From Bacteroidia bacterium (GTDB taxonomy: Bacteria > Bacteroidota > Bacteroidia > Palsa-965): 64,000 nucleotides of DNA. Positions 1-8,073 of the stretch are shown one piece after another. How positions within the stretch are numbered: position 1 is the first letter of the stretch; every line of letters starts with the position of its first letter. The notes under the pieces were generated by a model. The model made no database searches, was not told the DNA's origin, and saw only the letters and a list, made by a program, of their open reading frames with translations. Made by a program: the position numbers and the translations under genes. The stretch lies in contig JALONL010000041.1 of the NCBI GenBank assembly GCA_025454955.1, positions 1 to 64,000 on the forward strand, in the 5' to 3' direction.

Positions 1-81
1 GAAAGGGTTACACATTTATACGCTAACATCCGGTTATACCGGGCGCGGAAATTGAGGGTTTCGGGATTATTCATAGCATGA

Positions 82-115
82 TATAAAAAGCCCGGCTGCA
101 TAAGTGCAGCCGGGC
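82..115 (-). terminator. Intrinsic terminator of the integrase gene
   Basis: A perfect 11-bp stem (GCCCGGCTGCA, positions 90-100, paired with 105-115) has a 4-nt loop and is followed, read on the minus strand, by TTTTTATA. It lies just downstream of the integrase stop codon. Confidence 0.8.
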
Positions 116-124
116 GGGTTAACA

Positions 125-1150
125 TTACTTGCCTAAAAAATTGTGTGCTGAAATCTTATTTACTGCATTCGCTTTGTAAGCATCCAAAACGTGCGCGTAT
201 CGCTGTGTGGTGGTTATATTAGCGTGTCCCAGCAACTTCTGCACCACACGCAAATCGCCCACAAGCGGCAGCATCATGGTAGCGAAACTGTGACGGGTAA
301 GGTGAAACGTTAAACGTCCTTCCATGCCCAAACTTTGTGCCCATTTTCTCAAATGCCAGTTCATATACGCATAGCCAGCTTGGGGATTAGGTTGTGTAAG
401 CCGGGGGAAAACATACTCACTATGCCGGTAAGTCAGTCCCAATTTGCGGTGCTGGTTAACTTCTTTGCGTTCATCCAGCATCCGCAATGCCAGATAATGA
501 ATAGCCTCGGCAGATAGGGGCAGATAGGTGGGTTTTTCTGTTTTTTTCACCATTATCGCCAATACCTTCTGGCGCTTACCGTCAATCAGAATTGTTTGTA
601 TTCTGCTTTTCAGCAGTTGAGATACATCAACCCAGCGCAAACCGGTAAAAAGTGCCACAAAAAAGCATTGTGCTATTTGCCGGGGCAATTTATCGTGGTT
701 GTGTAGCATTTCCCGGATTTCGTCTGTGGTAAGCGGGTCAATCGGCGGTTCTTTATACTTCACGCGAAGGTGATACGGCACATTGTCAAAGGGATTTACC
801 GTGATTAACCCTTCCTCTTTTGCCTCTTGCAACTGCGTACGAAACTTTTTGAGTTTTCCTACGACAGTGTTGGGGGTGTTTTTGATTTCATCCAACATAA
901 ACTGCTGAAATGCCAGAATAAATGCCCGGTCAATGGAGCCAATAGGTAAGGTAGGCATTTGAGTAAATTGTTCCTCCAAACGGGTGCGCTCGGCGATTTC
1001 CCGAATTTCTTTATCTTTAGGATTACCGCGCTTGCCGGATAGGTACAAATAGAGGGTTTCGTAACTTCTTTTACCATACTGGTCGTAAATATCCAAATAC
1101 AGGGATATTCGACCATCTTTCAACTGTTTTTCTCTTAACTTAACGCTCAT
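125..1150 (-). CDS. Tyrosine recombinase / phage-type site-specific integrase
   Basis: This is a DNA strand-exchange enzyme of the tyrosine recombinase family, of the Bacteroidota type. Residues 1-40 look like the N-terminal arm-binding domain. Residues 70-130 are the end of the SAM-like core-binding domain, and residues 140-335 are the catalytic domain. The catalytic set is visible: Arg172 (GLRW), Lys202/203, His283-Arg286 (HLTRH), His309 (GHAN) and Tyr318 (QRYAH). At 341 aa it is shorter than the usual 380-420 aa. The shortage sits between the arm domain and the core-binding domain, around residues 55-70, where helices expected from the family are missing. The neighbouring terminator and the repeats at 1341-1830 suggest the end of an integrated element extending left of the window, but no attachment site could be identified. 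The recombinase assignment is firm; activity is uncertain. Confidence 0.9.
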   Translation of the reverse strand: MSVKLREKQLKDGRISLYLDIYDQYGKRSYETLYLYLSGKRGNPKDKEIREIAERTRLEEQFTQMPTLPIGSIDRAFILAFQQFMLDEIKNTPNTVVGKLKKFRTQLQEAKEEGLITVNPFDNVPYHLRVKYKEPPIDPLTTDEIREMLHNHDKLPRQIAQCFFVALFTGLRWVDVSQLLKSRIQTILIDGKRQKVLAIMVKKTEKPTYLPLSAEAIHYLALRMLDERKEVNQHRKLGLTYRHSEYVFPRLTQPNPQAGYAYMNWHLRKWAQSLGMEGRLTFHLTRHSFATMMLPLVGDLRVVQKLLGHANITTTQRYAHVLDAYKANAVNKISAHNFLGK

Positions 1151-1340
1151 GGCTTGTTGGTTTAAGTTTCCCCCGATTAAGGAGTAACAAGCCGGGTAAC
1201 AAATCTTACAAAAACCTATTCAGATTAGTTCAACCACATTCAATCGGGGTTCTTTTATTCTAACGCTGAAACCCGCGTGTTTGTTGCATTGTGTTAAACT
1301 ATTCTGATTTTATCTGAGTTGGATATTCTTATTTCATAGA

Positions 1341-1830
1341 CCTGCGAGGGGTTTACGAGTTTTTTATTTTTCTGCCTGTGTGCTGCTCAAATGTACACGC
1401 GCCAGGAGTTTGCACAATGTCTGAGAAAAAATCGGCTCACAACAAACTTTAAAAACAATTTTTAATTGGCACTGAATTTTAGCAGAAATTCCGCACACAG
1501 GCAGAAAAATAATCTGGACTGATACCCCTCGCAGGTCTTCGAAGACCTGCGAGGGGTTTACGAGTTTTTTATTTTTCTGCCTGTGTGCTGCTCAAATTTA
1601 CACGCGCCAGGAGTTTGCACAATGTCTGAGAAAAAATCGGCTCACAACAAACTTTAAAAACAATTTTTAATTGGCACTGAATTTTAGCAGTAATTCCGCA
1701 CACAGGCAGAAAAATAATCTGGACTGATACCCCTCGGAGGTCTTCGGAGACCTCCGAGGGGTTTACGAGTTTTATATTTTTCTGCCTGTGTGCTGCTCAA
1801 ACGCACTAGCGCCAGCAGTTTGCTGAATGC
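1341..1830. repeat. Tandem 205-bp repeat (2.4 copies) with palindromic junctions
   Basis: Copies start at 1341, 1546 and 1751 (partial), exactly 205 bp apart. Each full copy carries a perfect 19-bp inverted repeat (for example 1365-1383 with 1493-1511, core CTGCCTGTGTGC). The copies join at 34-bp palindromes at 1524-1557 and 1729-1762. The second palindrome differs from the first by matched changes on both arms. Inside each copy (about 1418-1470 and 1623-1675) is a diverged stretch resembling one half of the MITE at 19593-19754. No protein is encoded. The rest of 1151-2024 holds nothing recognisable except the alaS terminator. Confidence 0.9.
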
Positions 1831-1972
1831 CCGGTTAAATTTCCTCTGTTTTTATTATCTGTGAATTCTTATGAGTGTGGAGTGGAAACCACCTGCTCCG
1901 TCGGAATAAAAATCAAGCCAGATAATGTAGTTTGCCCGCACTGAAGAATTACTCCTGAAATTCTACGCACAA

Positions 1973-2007
1973 AAAACGGCAGATTCCTCAAAAGAACCTG
2001 CCGTTTT
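1973..2007 (-). terminator. Terminator downstream of alaS
   Basis: The inverted repeat AAAACGGCAG (1973-1982) pairs with CTGCCGTTTT (1998-2007), and on the minus strand it ends in a T-run. It sits 18 bases past the alaS stop codon. Confidence 0.75.
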
Positions 2008-2024
2008 GATGATTGCAAAAACTA

Positions 2025-4745
2025 CTAGGCTAACACCATCTTCGCCTTACTCAGTGCCGCCGGAATGCCTGCCACATTGGCCCCGCCGGAGGTGGCGAAG
2101 AACGGCTGCCCGCCGCCGCCGCCCTGAATTTCTTTGGCGAGGTCGCGGATGATCTGGCCGGCGTTCATGCCTTTGTCTTTTACCAGATTGTCGGACAGCA
2201 TTAAGGTGAGCGAGGCTTTGCTGTTTACCTCGGCACCGAGCACGAGGAAAAGATTGTCGCCCACCTGTGTGCGTATTTCGTAGGCCAGATCCTTTATGGC
2301 ATCGGCGCTGTTCAGTTCTACCTGTGCGGCGATGAATGTAATGCCGTTAATACTTTCGGCTTTGGCAATGAGTTCGCCTTTGAGCATTTTGGCTTTGGCG
2401 CGCTGCATTTTTTCCACTTCCTGCTCCAATGCCTTCTTCTCGTCGATGAGTGTTTGAAGGCTTTTGAGCAGGTCTTTGGGGTTTTTGAGAATTTCGCGGG
2501 CTTCGCGCACAAGGCGCAACTGCTCATTCATATACTGCTCGGCAGTGGTGGCGGTAATGGCCTCGATGCGTCGCACCCCGGCAGCCACGGCCGATTCGCT
2601 GGTAATTTTAAACAGCCCGATTTGCCCCGTGGCCGGCACATGTGTACCGCCGCAAAGTTCGATGGAGTAATTTTTATCGAACGTCACCACGCGCACGAGG
2701 TCGCCGTACTTTTCGCCAAACAACGCCATTGCGCCAAGTTTCTTTGCCTCGTCGATGGCCATTTCGCGGATGTCGGCGGCGATGTTCTGACGCACTTTTT
2801 CGTTCACCATTTTTTCGATGGCGGCAATTTCTTCGTCGCTCACTTTGCTGAAATGCGAGAAGTCGAAACGCAGGTATTCGTCGTTTACGAGCGAGCCTTT
2901 CTGCTCTACGTGTGTGCCCAGCACGGTGCGCAGCGCGGCGTGCAGGAGGTGTGTGGCGCTGTGGTTGTTTTCGGTGGCGTGGCGCACGGTGCTGTCAACA
3001 GTGGCGGTAAACGTGCGGGTTACGTCTTCGGGCAGGCGCTCGGCGAAATGTACGGTAACGCCGTTTTCCTTTTTCGTGTCGAGTATGCGCACACGCTCGT
3101 TGGCCGATTCGAGCCAGCCGGTATCGCCCACCTGTCCGCCGCTTTCGGCGTAAAACGGTGTGGTTTCGAGCACAAGCTGATACGATTCCTTTCCTTTGGC
3201 CTTGATGCGGCGATAGCGTACAATGCGCGTTTGCGAAACAAGATCGGTGTAGCCGGTAAATTTGGGCTGCACGTCTTTGAGCACATCCACCCATTCATCG
3301 GTATCAATGGCTGTGGCCGCACGCGAGCGTTCCTTCTGCGCCTGCAGGTTGGTTTCGAAACCGTCCATGTCAACCGCCACGCTGTTTTCGCGGGCAAGTA
3401 AGTTGGTAAGGTCGATGGGAAAGCCGAATGTATCGTAAAGTTCAAATGCAAAAGCTCCGTCGATGGTTTGTCCGGGATTCTTTTTTACGTATTCTTCGAA
3501 ACGTACAATGCCACCGGCCAGCGTGCGGAGAAATGCTTTTTCTTCTTCTTCAATTACTGCGGTAATGAGGTTGCGCTGCTCGCGAAGTTCGGGGAAGAAC
3601 TCGCCCATTTCGTTGGCCAGCGTGGGTGCAAGGTGGCACAGCAACGGTTCTTTCTGATTGAGGAAAGAGTAGTAGTAACGCACGGCGCGGCGAAGTATGC
3701 GGCGTATTACATAGCCTGCACCGGTGTTGGAGGGCAACTGCCCGTCGGCAATGGCGAAGGAAATGGTGCGGATATGGTCGGAAAGTACGCGGAAAGCAAT
3801 GTCCTGCTTGCTGTCGGTGCCGGTGTATTTGTGATTGGTCATTACGCCAATGGTGGTAATGAGCGGCTGAAACACATCGGTATCGTAGTTCGATGATTTC
3901 TGCTGGATCACACGCACCAGGCGTTCGAAACCCATGCCGGTGTCCACATGCCTTGCCGGAAGCGGTTCGAGCACGGTGAGTTCGGAATGCTTTTTGGCTA
4001 CGGCTTTTTTCTTATCGTTTTCGCTGCCTTTGAAGCTGCGTTCGAAAGCGGCAAGTTCGGCGGCGGCACCGTTTTGTTTCCAGCGGCGGTTGAATTCCAT
4101 GAACACGTTGTTCCAGATTTCGATTACCTGTGGATGATCGGCATTGACGAGTGTGGCGCCAGGTGTTTTTTCGCGTTCGCTGTTGGGGCGGCTGTCGAAA
4201 TGAATTTCGGAGCAGGGGCCGCAGGGGCCTGTATCGCCCATTTCCCAGAAGTTGTCTTTTTTATTGCCGCGCAGAATACGGTCTTCGGGCAAAAACTGCC
4301 GCCACACGTCGTAGGCATCCTGATCGAAACCGAGGTTGTCGTCGGCACTGCCTTCAAACACGGTAACGTAGAGACGGTCTTTGGGAAGCTGATATACTTC
4401 GGTAAGCAGTTCCCAGCTCCAGGCGAGTGCTTCTTTTTTGAAGTAATCGCCAAAGCTCCAGTTGCCAAGCATTTCGAACATGGTGTGGTGGTAGGTATCC
4501 ACGCCCACTTCTTCGAGGTCGTTGTGTTTGCCTGATACGCGGAGGCATTTTTGCGTATCGGCCACGCGGGGCCATTTGGCGGGCGCATTACCCAGGAACC
4601 AGTCTTTAAACGGCGCCATGCCCGAATTGTTGAACATGAGCGTGGGATCGTCTTTTACGACCATAGGCGCAGAAGGCACAATTTCGTGACCTTTTGAGCG
4701 GAAAAATTCGAGAAAAGTGCGGCGTATTCCGGCGGCGTTCATCAT
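2025..4745 (-). CDS. alaS: Alanine--tRNA ligase
   Basis: This cytoplasmic class II synthetase charges tRNA-Ala and edits mischarged Ser/Gly. The N-terminal catalytic domain begins around residue 5 (FLEFFRSKGHEIVPSAP), with the motif around NNSGMAPFKDWFLG. The editing-domain zinc motifs HSATHLLH and CGGTHV are both present. The C-terminal oligomerisation domain ends with a GGGGGQPFFATSGG segment typical of AlaRS. At 906 aa it is slightly longer than the usual 870-880 aa. The protein starts MMNAAG, so the second Met is an equally good start. A TAAATTTG element at 4784-4791 (minus strand) is a plausible promoter -7 box. The gene is monocistronic between the terminator at 1973 and a palindromic intergenic region. 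Confidence 0.97.
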   Translation of the reverse strand: MMNAAGIRRTFLEFFRSKGHEIVPSAPMVVKDDPTLMFNNSGMAPFKDWFLGNAPAKWPRVADTQKCLRVSGKHNDLEEVGVDTYHHTMFEMLGNWSFGDYFKKEALAWSWELLTEVYQLPKDRLYVTVFEGSADDNLGFDQDAYDVWRQFLPEDRILRGNKKDNFWEMGDTGPCGPCSEIHFDSRPNSEREKTPGATLVNADHPQVIEIWNNVFMEFNRRWKQNGAAAELAAFERSFKGSENDKKKAVAKKHSELTVLEPLPARHVDTGMGFERLVRVIQQKSSNYDTDVFQPLITTIGVMTNHKYTGTDSKQDIAFRVLSDHIRTISFAIADGQLPSNTGAGYVIRRILRRAVRYYYSFLNQKEPLLCHLAPTLANEMGEFFPELREQRNLITAVIEEEEKAFLRTLAGGIVRFEEYVKKNPGQTIDGAFAFELYDTFGFPIDLTNLLARENSVAVDMDGFETNLQAQKERSRAATAIDTDEWVDVLKDVQPKFTGYTDLVSQTRIVRYRRIKAKGKESYQLVLETTPFYAESGGQVGDTGWLESANERVRILDTKKENGVTVHFAERLPEDVTRTFTATVDSTVRHATENNHSATHLLHAALRTVLGTHVEQKGSLVNDEYLRFDFSHFSKVSDEEIAAIEKMVNEKVRQNIAADIREMAIDEAKKLGAMALFGEKYGDLVRVVTFDKNYSIELCGGTHVPATGQIGLFKITSESAVAAGVRRIEAITATTAEQYMNEQLRLVREAREILKNPKDLLKSLQTLIDEKKALEQEVEKMQRAKAKMLKGELIAKAESINGITFIAAQVELNSADAIKDLAYEIRTQVGDNLFLVLGAEVNSKASLTLMLSDNLVKDKGMNAGQIIRDLAKEIQGGGGGQPFFATSGGANVAGIPAALSKAKMVLA

Positions 4746-4783
4746 AGTCTGGTTGCCTTGCTGGCGGTATTTTTACAGAGGTG

Positions 4784-4791
4784 CAAATTTA
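4784..4791 (-). promoter_or_regulatory. Bacteroidota-type -7 box for alaS
   Basis: On the minus strand the sequence reads TAAATTTG, matching the TAnnTTTG consensus of Bacteroidota housekeeping promoters, 38 bases before the alaS start. No clear -33 TTTG was found at the usual distance. Confidence 0.5.
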
Positions 4792-4865
4792 GGAAAATGC
4801 GGCAATTTCTGTGGGTTTTTGTTGCGCCTGACGGTTTGGGTTTATAGCCCGGATAGTAGTGGAAA

Positions 4866-4978
4866 CCCGGCAGCAGCGGGCAGGGTGCCCAACTTTCCGA
4901 GGTTTCCGAAAACCTCGGAAAGTTGAGGTTTTCGGAAACCTCGGAAAGTTGAGGTTTATTTTTTTTGCTGCTGCCGGG
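4866..4978. repeat. Nested palindrome between alaS and the sigma factor gene
   Basis: An outer inverted repeat (CCCGGCAGCAG at 4866-4876 with its complement at 4968-4978) encloses a perfect 16-bp stem with a 4-nt loop at 4890-4925, core CTTTCCGAGG. A further direct copy of its right arm lies at 4935-4954. It fills most of the 305-bp gap between the divergent genes and could fold as a cruciform or a long RNA hairpin. The rest of the gap holds only the alaS -7 box. Confidence 0.8.
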
Positions 4979-5050
4979 TTGGAACGGATAGCCGGAGCGA
5001 AGGTTTTTCAAAGCACCCTGAGTTTCGCTCCTGATTTTTATTTTTGACCC

Positions 5051-5911
5051 GTGGCCGCATTAACCGAAAATCAACTCACCGCATTACGCCCGTACCTCTT
5101 TAAAATAGCCTACCAGATGACAGGCGAAGTAGAAGAGGCCGAAGACATTGTACAGGACGTATTTGCCCGCTGGCTGCAGCGCGAAACGGCAGAAGTGCAA
5201 AACGTCAAAGCCTATCTGGCACGTATGACGGTACACACCAGCATAAACCGCCTGAACGAACTCAAAGCCGCGCGCGAACTATACACCGGCCCCTGGCTGC
5301 CCGAGCCATACATAACCACCACGCCCGACCACGATACGCCCGACATTGAATACGGCCTGCTATTCCTGCTCGAACGGCTCAACGCCATGGAACGCGCGGT
5401 ATTTATTTTACGCGAGAGTTTTGGCGAAGACTACGACACCATAGCCACATTTACCGGCCTGAAAGCCGAAAACTGCCGCCAGTTGCTGCACCGCAGCCGC
5501 GAGAAACTGAAAGCAGGCTCCGTAAAACCAGCCGACAAGGAAAAGCTGAAAGCACTCACGGAGGCATTTTTGTTTGCCCTGCACAGCCAGAACCGAGAGG
5601 CACTGGAAACCATGCTCAAACACGATATAGTGCTGTACAGCGACGGTGGCGGAAAACGTGCAGCAGCACTTAAACCCATTGCGGGACTTGATAAAGTGCT
5701 GAAGTTTTTGTTTGGCGTGCAGAATATGGAAGAGAACAAAACGGATGTGCTTACTTACCGGCCTTCGTTTTTTAACGGATTTCCGGGGGCACTTATTTAC
5801 CGCGAATCGACCGGGGAGGTGGATTCGGCCATTACGCTGCGGTTTGATGAGGATGGTGTTTCGGAGTTGTTGTTTATACGCAATCCGGATAAGTTGCGGG
5901 TGGGGAAATAA
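5051..5911 (+). CDS. ECF41-type RNA polymerase sigma factor with C-terminal SnoaL-like domain
   Basis: This extracytoplasmic-function sigma factor directs RNA polymerase to a small regulon. Region 2 covers residues 8-75 (EEAEDIVQDVFARWLQ) and region 4 about 105-160 (MERAVFILRESFGEDYDTIA). The linker YTGPWLPEP near residue 80-88 is a signature of the ECF41 group. Residues 170-286 form the group's SnoaL-like extension, which in studied members modulates sigma activity instead of a separate anti-sigma factor. The start is GTG at 5051; an in-frame TGA at 5045 excludes anything earlier. The next gene encodes a CxxC AhpD-like protein, the usual partner and target of ECF41 factors, and an ECF41-like promoter lies between them. 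It is very likely functional as a pair. Confidence 0.92.
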   Translation: MAALTENQLTALRPYLFKIAYQMTGEVEEAEDIVQDVFARWLQRETAEVQNVKAYLARMTVHTSINRLNELKAARELYTGPWLPEPYITTTPDHDTPDIEYGLLFLLERLNAMERAVFILRESFGEDYDTIATFTGLKAENCRQLLHRSREKLKAGSVKPADKEKLKALTEAFLFALHSQNREALETMLKHDIVLYSDGGGKRAAALKPIAGLDKVLKFLFGVQNMEENKTDVLTYRPSFFNGFPGALIYRESTGEVDSAITLRFDEDGVSELLFIRNPDKLRVGK

Positions 5912-5925
5912 TTTTTGTTTTTTGT

Positions 5926-5951
5926 TGTCACAAAACCAGCGGGCGGCTGTC
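5926..5951 (+). promoter_or_regulatory. Candidate ECF41-dependent promoter
   Basis: TGTCACA at 5926-5932 is followed after 15 bases by TGTC at 5948-5951, 22 bases before the AhpD-like gene. ECF41 factors are known to use TGTCACA as -35 and CGTC as -10. The -35 match is exact and the -10 differs at one base. Confidence 0.6.
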
Positions 5952-5973
5952 TTTGGTATAAACAACTGAAGAC

Positions 5974-6531
5974 ATGGATACATTTCTTGCACCTTTGGAA
6001 CGCCCGTCGGGTTTGTTTATGCGCATAGCCTACGCCATGAGCCGGCGTATGCTGGGTAAGGTGATTACGCCGCTCAAAGTGGTTTACGCGCGTTTGCCGG
6101 TGGGCTTTGCGATGTTCTGGAGCAAAATTTCGAAGCTGGATGGCAAACTTTCGCTGCCTGCCGAAACGGCACTGCTGCTGCGCGAATGTGTGGCGCGGCA
6201 GAATGTGTGCGAGTTTTGTATTGATATTGGGCGGGCTATTGTGATTCAGAAAAATATGAATGCGGCGAAGTTTGAGGCGCTGAACGATTTTGAAAACTCC
6301 GACTTGTTTGCCGTGAAGGAAAAGCTGCTGCTGCGTTACGTGCGCACGCTGGTGGCCGAGAAGCGCGGGGATGCGGAGTTGTTTGGAAAACTGAAGGCGT
6401 ATTATTCAGAAAGGCAGCTTTGTGAGGCGATGTGGGTGGTGGCTACGGAGTCGTATTATAATATGATGAATATTGGGTTGAATATTCATTCGGATATGTT
6501 GTGTGATATTGGGAAAAGGCGGAAAGGGTAG
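5974..6531 (+). CDS. Carboxymuconolactone decarboxylase / AhpD-like family protein
   Basis: This 185-aa all-helical protein belongs to the AhpD/CMD fold. The redox motif CEFC sits near residues 80-83 (VCEFCIDIGRA), as in AhpD-type thiol peroxidase reductases, so a disulfide reductase role is plausible. The substrate is unknown. It is the expected target gene of the upstream ECF41 sigma factor (62 bp apart) and is preceded by a TGTCACA promoter motif. Members linked to ECF41 are generally annotated only by family. Confidence 0.85.
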   Translation: MDTFLAPLERPSGLFMRIAYAMSRRMLGKVITPLKVVYARLPVGFAMFWSKISKLDGKLSLPAETALLLRECVARQNVCEFCIDIGRAIVIQKNMNAAKFEALNDFENSDLFAVKEKLLLRYVRTLVAEKRGDAELFGKLKAYYSERQLCEAMWVVATESYYNMMNIGLNIHSDMLCDIGKRRKG

Positions 6532-6654
6532 GGTGTTTTGCCCGGATTTATTGGGGTGATGCGGGAATGGGTTTTGTGGTAAATTTTGCGGGGAATTTTA
6601 GTGCGGAATCTTTTTTGCGTGATTTTTTTGTGGGGCGAATGAGGGTGTTTATTT

Positions 6655-6714
6655 GCAAGTCTGGCGACTTGCTTTTTCGGGGTTGCATGTTTTTTCGCAA
6701 GTCCGGAGACTTGC
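6655..6714. repeat. Two copies of a short dispersed palindrome
   Basis: GCAAGTC-N4-GACTTGC occurs at 6655-6672 and again at 6697-6714 with different loops (TGGC and CGGA). These REP-like hairpins resemble others scattered through the window. They lie downstream of the AhpD-like gene. Confidence 0.75.
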
Positions 6715-6723
6715 ATCAAAGGT

Positions 6724-6764
6724 TGCGGAAGGTTTTTCTGTCTTCGACAGGTAAACCTTCCGCA
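6724..6764. terminator. Hairpin between convergent genes, possible bidirectional terminator
   Basis: TGCGGAAGGTTT (6724-6735) pairs with AAACCTTCCGCA, with an inner stem CTGTC/GACAG. It sits just beyond the oxidoreductase stop codon and downstream of the AhpD-like gene. No long T-run follows, so termination is plausible but not certain. Confidence 0.55.
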
Positions 6765-6775
6765 GCTTTGTCGTT

Positions 6776-7429
6776 TTACGCGGTGACGATGCCGAAGTTG
6801 AACGCGCCGTTTTTGGTGGCGGTGTACACCCGGATCCAGAGCGGGAGGATGCCTTCGGTGCCGCGGGCGTTGGTGATGTCGCCGAGGTCGATGATTTCGT
6901 TTTCGGTCCAGCCGAATTGTTGGAGGATTTCGCGCACGGTTTGTTTGGCTTCGGTACTGTTGCCGCAGAGGTAGGTGTGGTGTGTGCCGCCGAGCATGCG
7001 CGGATTAACCATAATGCCGCACCACATGGTGTTGAGGGCTTTTACCACATGCACATCGGGGAAACTGCGCTGGAGAAGTTCGCCGAGCGAGTCGGTGTTT
7101 GAAATGCTGAGCACCGGTATGCCGCCCTGCGACGAATCGAGCGGATTGGCAATGTCGATGAGGACTTTGCCGCTCAGGTTTTCGGCACCGGCCATTTGCA
7201 GCACTTCGAGGCTTACCATGCCTTTGGTGCAGTTGAAAATTACTTCGCCAAACGCTGCTGCATCGGCAAAGGTGCCTGCCGAGGCATTGCTGCCGTTTTT
7301 GCTTACCCACGCGGCCGCCTTTTCGTTGGTGGCTGTGCGTGAACCCATTTTTACTGTATGTCCGAGTGCGATGAGGCGGCTGCCTATTGTTTCGCCCACC
7401 GCGCCGGTGCCGAGTACTGCGATATTCAT
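6776..7429 (-). CDS. NADP-dependent oxidoreductase, F420/NADP reductase-like (COG2085)
   Basis: This 217-aa Rossmann-fold protein starts MNIAVLGTGAVGETIGSRL, the classical dinucleotide-binding GxGxxG motif. SRTATNEKAAAW after the second strand fits NADP preference. The family reduces or oxidises small substrates with NADP, but the substrate here cannot be told. The start was set at ATG 7429, where the Rossmann motif begins. An in-frame extension to 7558 exists but has no family similarity. The gene is divergent from a HxlR regulator 143 bp away, the standard arrangement for HxlR-controlled redox enzymes. Confidence 0.88.
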   Translation of the reverse strand: MNIAVLGTGAVGETIGSRLIALGHTVKMGSRTATNEKAAAWVSKNGSNASAGTFADAAAFGEVIFNCTKGMVSLEVLQMAGAENLSGKVLIDIANPLDSSQGGIPVLSISNTDSLGELLQRSFPDVHVVKALNTMWCGIMVNPRMLGGTHHTYLCGNSTEAKQTVREILQQFGWTENEIIDLGDITNARGTEGILPLWIRVYTATKNGAFNFGIVTA

Positions 7430-7468
7430 AAGATTTGTTTTTTGATTGATTTTGTGCAACATTAGCAC

Positions 7469-7510
7469 ATTACTTTCTTTCCTACAATAACTGTCAAAAA
7501 GGATAGTAAT
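7469..7510. promoter_or_regulatory. Possible HxlR operator dyad in the divergent promoter region
   Basis: ATTACT (7469-7474) and its complement AGTAAT (7505-7510) form an interrupted dyad between the oxidoreductase and the HxlR gene. HxlR/YodB proteins often bind TACT...AGTA dyads, but the 30-base spacing here is wide, so this is only a candidate. Confidence 0.25.
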
Positions 7511-7572
7511 GGAGAAACTTGACGGATTTACACCGCAGCACAATGTGTAACCGCCCAAAAACTTATTAACCG

Positions 7573-7965
7573 ATGCTCATCAACGACAAGGAATACCTGA
7601 TTAAGCTAAATGGCGAAACATTTCACTGTGCGCTGGATGTAACCATGCGCTTTATTGGCGGCAAATGGAAAACCGTGGTGCTCTGGTACCTGCGCAAAGG
7701 CCCCATGCGTTTCAGCGAATTGCGAAAACGTATTCCGCAGATTACCGAAAAAATGCTTTCGCTGCAGCTACGCGAACTGGAACAGGATGGCATTATCAGC
7801 CGCACGGTGTATGCCGAGGTGCCGCCGCGTGTGGAATATGCGTTTACCGAACAAGGCGCGTCGCTTATTCAGGTGGTGGAAGCACTGGCGCACTGGGGGC
7901 GCGAAAAGAGCAGGGCAGAAGGTGAGGTGATTGAGGCGGAGAAACGAAAGGTGAAGCAGAAGTAA
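7573..7965 (+). CDS. HxlR-family winged-helix transcriptional regulator
   Basis: This 130-aa MarR/HxlR-type repressor has its winged helix at residues 15-105. The family motif FIGGKWKTVVLWYL and the recognition helix region ITEKMLSLQLRELEQDGII are clear. Cys19 lies just before the first helix, at the position of the redox-sensing cysteine of YodB/HypR-like members, so thiol or electrophile sensing is possible. It is transcribed divergently from the NADP oxidoreductase, its likely target. The C-terminus is charged and probably flexible. Confidence 0.93.
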   Translation: MLINDKEYLIKLNGETFHCALDVTMRFIGGKWKTVVLWYLRKGPMRFSELRKRIPQITEKMLSLQLRELEQDGIISRTVYAEVPPRVEYAFTEQGASLIQVVEALAHWGREKSRAEGEVIEAEKRKVKQK

Positions 7966-8052
7966 TCATCTGTTTTAATTAGTCAGATTATTCATCAGAT
8001 TTTATGGTTTAAAAAAGCCATAAGTACTGATTTCAATAGTTTTTTTCTGAAA

Positions 8053-8060
8053 TAGTTTTG
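8053..8060 (+). promoter_or_regulatory. -7 box upstream of the YqaE-like lipoprotein gene
   Basis: TAGTTTTG matches TAnnTTTG, 13 bases before the ATG. This would give a leader of only a few nucleotides. No -33 box is evident. Confidence 0.4.
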
Positions 8061-8073
8061 GCGAAAAAAAGCC

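Noticed and set aside
1..81. Possible tRNA or attachment site at the window start
   Set aside because: No cloverleaf or repeat partner could be found in the visible bases.
859..1116. Possible frameshift in the integrase gene
   Set aside because: The second minus-strand frame shows no integrase similarity; the main frame carries all catalytic residues and simply lacks some residues.
2454..3401. Plus-strand frame opposite alaS
   Set aside because: Antisense shadow of alaS, no family features.
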